Positions 61,205 to 64,000 of a stretch of DNA of 64,000 nt are shown piece by piece. The notes under the pieces are model-generated. The model was given only the letters and a program-made list of their open reading frames with translations. It made no database searches and was not told the DNA's origin. The number at the start of each line of letters is the position of its first letter. Within the stretch, counting starts at the first letter, position 1. Source of the DNA: CAZNYG01 sp964577205 (GTDB lineage Bacteria; Elusimicrobiota; Endomicrobiia; Endomicrobiales; CAIRNS01); contig CAZNYG010000001.1 of NCBI GenBank assembly GCA_964577205.1, positions 58,541 through 122,540 on the forward strand, read 5' to 3'. The position numbers and the translations under genes are program-made.

Positions 61205-63583
61205 TTACAGTTTTCTCGCAACCTTCTCTTCAATGAACGCTTCGAAGCTGTCGCCCGGTTTGATATCGGAGAAATTCTCGATGCCTATACCGCACTCATG
61301 CCCTTTCTCCACTTCCTTTACGTCATCTTTAAAACGGCGCAGCGACGATATCTCGCCTTCATGAGCAATGACATTGTCGCGCAGCACGCGGATCTTCGCA
61401 CCTCTCTGGATCTTGCCGTCCAGCACCATGCTTCCTGCGATCGTTCCAGCCTTGGGAGTGCGGAAGATCTGTTTGACCTGCGCCTTGCCTATGACAATCT
61501 GTTTGATCGAGGGCTCAAGCAGCCCTTCCATCGCCGCTTTCACGTCTGCGATCACTTCGTATATGATGCGATAGGCGCGTATACTGACGCCTTCCTGGTC
61601 CGCCAGCTTTTCAACAGACGATTCCGGCCTCATGTTGAACCCGATAATGAACGCGTCTGAAGCCGCCGCCAGCGTAACGTCCGATTCGGTTATGCTGCCG
61701 ACTCCCCGATGTATGACGCGCAAAGTGATCTCCGAGGTGGAAAGCCTTTCAAGCGAATCCGACAGCGCTTCCAGCGATCCCTGAACGTCCGCTTTAAGGA
61801 TAATACGCAATTCCTTTACCTTGCCCTGGCTGATATCTTCCAGCGAGAGGTGATGGCGTGGACGAAGAGAATCGATATGGGCTTTCTCACGCCGCGCCTC
61901 CGCGATCTCGCGCGCCTGAGATTCCTGCTCAACGACGACGAACTGATCGCCCGCCTGAGGAGCGGAATTTATGCCGAGTATCTCTACCGGTGTGCTGGGC
62001 GTCGCGACGGCGCCTCTCACACCGTGCTCATTGAGCATGGCGCGCACCTTGCCGAAAGAATTCCCGGCGACGAAATTATCCCCGACCTTGAGGGTCCCCG
62101 ACTGCACAAGAACGGTGGCCACCGGCCCGCGGCGTGAATCCAGCTTCGCTTCAATGACAACGCCGCGCGCCAGTTTGTCGGGGTTTGCCTTCAATTCCAT
62201 CATTTCGGCCTTCAGGAGTAACATTTCGAGCAGGAGATTGATATTGGTCTTCTTTTTGGCCGACACTTCCACCATGATCGTGTCGCCGCCCCAGTCTTCG
62301 GAAACAAGGTTGTATTTACCCAGTTCCTGTTTTACCTGCGACGGGTTCGCCGTGGGGAGATCCATCTTGTTTATCGCTACTATGATAGGGACGTTGGCCG
62401 CGCGCGCATGGTCTATCGCCTCAACGGTCTGCGGCATGACCCCGTCGGCCGCCGAAACGACAAGGACGACCAGGTCGGTCGCCTGCGCGCCGCGCGAACG
62501 CATCGCGGTAAACGCCTCGTGGCCCGGCGTGTCAAGGAACGCTACTTCGCCTTTGGACGTTTTTACCCTGTACGCTCCGATATGCTGCGTGATCCCGCCC
62601 GCTTCGCCGCCTGCGACATCGCTTTGCCGGATGGCATCCAGCAGCGACGTTTTTCCGTGATCGACGTGGCCCATGATGGTCACGACTGGAGGCCGAGCTT
62701 TCATTTTCGCCGGATCTTCGATCTCTTCCGCTGTTTCTTCTTCGGCGTAAAGCGAGTCGAATTTGGCTTCGTAAGCGAACTCGTGCACTATTATCGTAGC
62801 GGTATCCTGGTCTAAACGCTGGTTGATGGTCGCCATGCTTCCCATCTGCAGCAGTTTCTTCATTACGTCAACTACCGAGAGATGCATTTTTTCAGCAAGC
62901 TCGCGGACCGTAATAAGTTCATTTATCTTTATCGTTCCCTTTGATGGAGCCTTCTGTGCCTGAGGCGCCGCGGGCTGCGCAACTGGAGGTTTTACGGGCG
63001 CTTGAGGAACGGCAGGCGCTTTAACTGGAGCTTTTGCCGCCGGGACAGCGGGCGCATGAGCGGGCGCCGGTGCCGCGCTTACCGGCGGTTTATGAGCCGG
63101 AGCGGCAGGCGCATGATGCGCGGGATGATGTTTCACTTCGTGCTTATTTTCCGGTTTCGCATCAGGACGCGCGGTATGCTTTTCGACAGTGACATGAGGA
63201 ACATGTGCTTTGGGATGTTTTTCCGGACGAGGCGCCGCTGTTCCGGCATGAGGAACCGGCGGGACCGGATGAACCGGTTTTTCCGGAGCTTTTACCGCTT
63301 CGGCAGCCGTTCCGGGAACGGGATGGGAGGCTTCCTTCTTGACGCGCACGCGCGGTTTCTTAGCCGTTTTCGAGGCATCTTCCCTGCCGGCTTCAGGTGC
63401 CGCAACAGTTTTCTTCCTGACGCGGGTCGCCTTCTTTTTCGGCGCTTCAACCTTTCCCGTTTCGGCGGGATGAACCGCAGCGTCGGACGTCACCCTGGAC
63501 GCCGCCTTCTTCTCGCGGGAAGCCGGGGCCTTTTCTTTGGGAACCGTCTTCTTTACTGCCTGTTTCTCATTCTTTTGCACCAT
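61205..63583 (-). CDS. infB: Translation initiation factor IF-2
   Basis: 792 residues from the ATG at 63581-63583, which overlaps nusA by 17 bp and follows GAGGAAA. The first 215 residues are a low-complexity Lys/Ala/Pro/His-rich arm; then the IF2_N domain ([20 protein letters not shown]), the G domain with [12 protein letters not shown] (about 304), DTPGHEAF and NKMD, and domains II-IV ([20 protein letters not shown]). It brings fMet-tRNA to the ribosome. Confidence 0.98.
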   Translation of the reverse strand: MVQKNEKQAVKKTVPKEKAPASREKKAASRVTSDAAVHPAETGKVEAPKKKATRVRKKTVAAPEAGREDASKTAKKPRVRVKKEASHPVPGTAAEAVKAPEKPVHPVPPVPHAGTAAPRPEKHPKAHVPHVTVEKHTARPDAKPENKHEVKHHPAHHAPAAPAHKPPVSAAPAPAHAPAVPAAKAPVKAPAVPQAPVKPPVAQPAAPQAQKAPSKGTIKINELITVRELAEKMHLSVVDVMKKLLQMGSMATINQRLDQDTATIIVHEFAYEAKFDSLYAEEETAEEIEDPAKMKARPPVVTIMGHVDHGKTSLLDAIRQSDVAGGEAGGITQHIGAYRVKTSKGEVAFLDTPGHEAFTAMRSRGAQATDLVVLVVSAADGVMPQTVEAIDHARAANVPIIVAINKMDLPTANPSQVKQELGKYNLVSEDWGGDTIMVEVSAKKKTNINLLLEMLLLKAEMMELKANPDKLARGVVIEAKLDSRRGPVATVLVQSGTLKVGDNFVAGNSFGKVRAMLNEHGVRGAVATPSTPVEILGINSAPQAGDQFVVVEQESQAREIAEARREKAHIDSLRPRHHLSLEDISQGKVKELRIILKADVQGSLEALSDSLERLSTSEITLRVIHRGVGSITESDVTLAAASDAFIIGFNMRPESSVEKLADQEGVSIRAYRIIYEVIADVKAAMEGLLEPSIKQIVIGKAQVKQIFRTPKAGTIAGSMVLDGKIQRGAKIRVLRDNVIAHEGEISSLRRFKDDVKEVEKGHECGIGIENFSDIKPGDSFEAFIEEKVARKL

Positions 63584-64000
63584 TTTCCTCTTCCTTGCCT
63601 TCCTGTACTGCGGATACCGTCTCTTCACTGCTGCCGGCGTTCCGTTCAGCGACAAATTTTTGGGCCGCGACGATTATGCGTTCCGCGGTCTTTTTCCCTA
63701 TCCCCTGCAACACTGTCAGGTCCTCGACGTTCTTTCTGGAGATCGCTTCTATATCGGTCAGGCCCGCCTTGGTCAGTACTTCGGCGGTTTTCGGCCCGAT
63801 GCCTTCAAGCTGCAGAAGGTTCTCGGTGTTCGCGGCCGTCTTTTCCTGGTTCTCCTGCTTGCGCTGGGTATCGGACTTGACATCTATATGCCAGCCGGTA
63901 AGACGGGCGGCGAGCCTTACGTTGTGCCCGTTCTTTCCTATGGCGAGCGAAAGCATGTCGTCCGCTACAAGGACTTCGGCCTTCTTATCTTCCTCTGAAG
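63567..64000 (-). CDS. nusA: Transcription termination/antitermination protein NusA (C-terminal part)
   Basis: Only the last 144 residues are in the window; the gene enters from the right edge. Seen are the end of the second KH domain ([20 protein letters not shown], then [12 protein letters not shown]) and a helix-hairpin-helix domain ([30 protein letters not shown]). The final acidic tail is EEENGAKE. rimP is expected next outside the window. Confidence 0.96.
   Translation of the reverse strand, partial: SEEDKKAEVLVADDMLSLAIGKNGHNVRLAARLTGWHIDVKSDTQRKQENQEKTAANTENLLQLEGIGPKTAEVLTKAGLTDIEAISRKNVEDLTVLQGIGKKTAERIIVAAQKFVAERNAGSSEETVSAVQEGKEEENGAKE

Overview
The window is an assembled scaffold piece (there is a 10-N gap at 19548-19557) from a Gram-negative bacterium. 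The envelope genes (lolA, envC-like, ftsX, PorV-type barrels, an O-antigen-ligase-like protein) show the cell type. FlgD-type C-terminal domains, fibronectin-III surface proteins, PorV/TPR fusions, PEGA-domain kinases and a divergent polysaccharide deacetylase in one region recall uncultured lineages such as Omnitrophota, Elusimicrobiota or Aureabacteria. I cannot fix the phylum from sequence alone. Every supported gene lies on the minus strand. I see no tRNA, rRNA, insertion sequence, prophage or CRISPR array.

Layout, in the direction of transcription (high to low coordinates): 64000-51059 is the translation/RNA block nusA-infB-rbfA-nrnA-truB-ribF, a decayed EF-G-like gene, rpsO-pnp, then accB, a winged-helix gene and ftsK. 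50955-45329 holds lolA, a rodZ-like gene, rimO, pgsA, pgpA, a metallo-beta-lactamase-fold hydrolase and a xerD-type recombinase. 45197-38128 holds a TMTC-like TPR membrane protein, a CpXC protein, a site-2 protease, trpS, scpA, scpB and a TIM-barrel protein.

37883-27302 is a signalling operon behind a strong promoter with an 18-bp dyad: Hanks-type kinase with PEGA domains, coiled-coil membrane protein, FHA/FG-GAP protein, PP2C phosphatase with PEGA, double-receiver protein, PorV-TPR protein. 27225-13970 is a 12-gene operon (galT, glgA, DUF5693, csaB, ftsX, envC-like, ctpA, polysaccharide deacetylase, tsaD, dusB, larB, larC), mostly with 0-4-nt junctions, bounded by a clear promoter and a clear terminator.

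13788-1 is the accessory part: a MerR-receiver fusion regulator, a fibronectin-III protein, an O-antigen-ligase/TPR protein, and a twice-repeated gene pair for two secreted beta-rich families (called B and A here; order B2-A2-B1-A1). Then follow a 1005-residue fibronectin/FlgD-domain protein, a PorV-family barrel, a stand-alone FlgD-domain protein and a sensor kinase. The B/A region also holds four copies of a 15-bp repeat, one inverted, in the only long non-coding stretch. This locus looks like an undescribed surface-protein assembly or display system and is the best candidate for new biology here.
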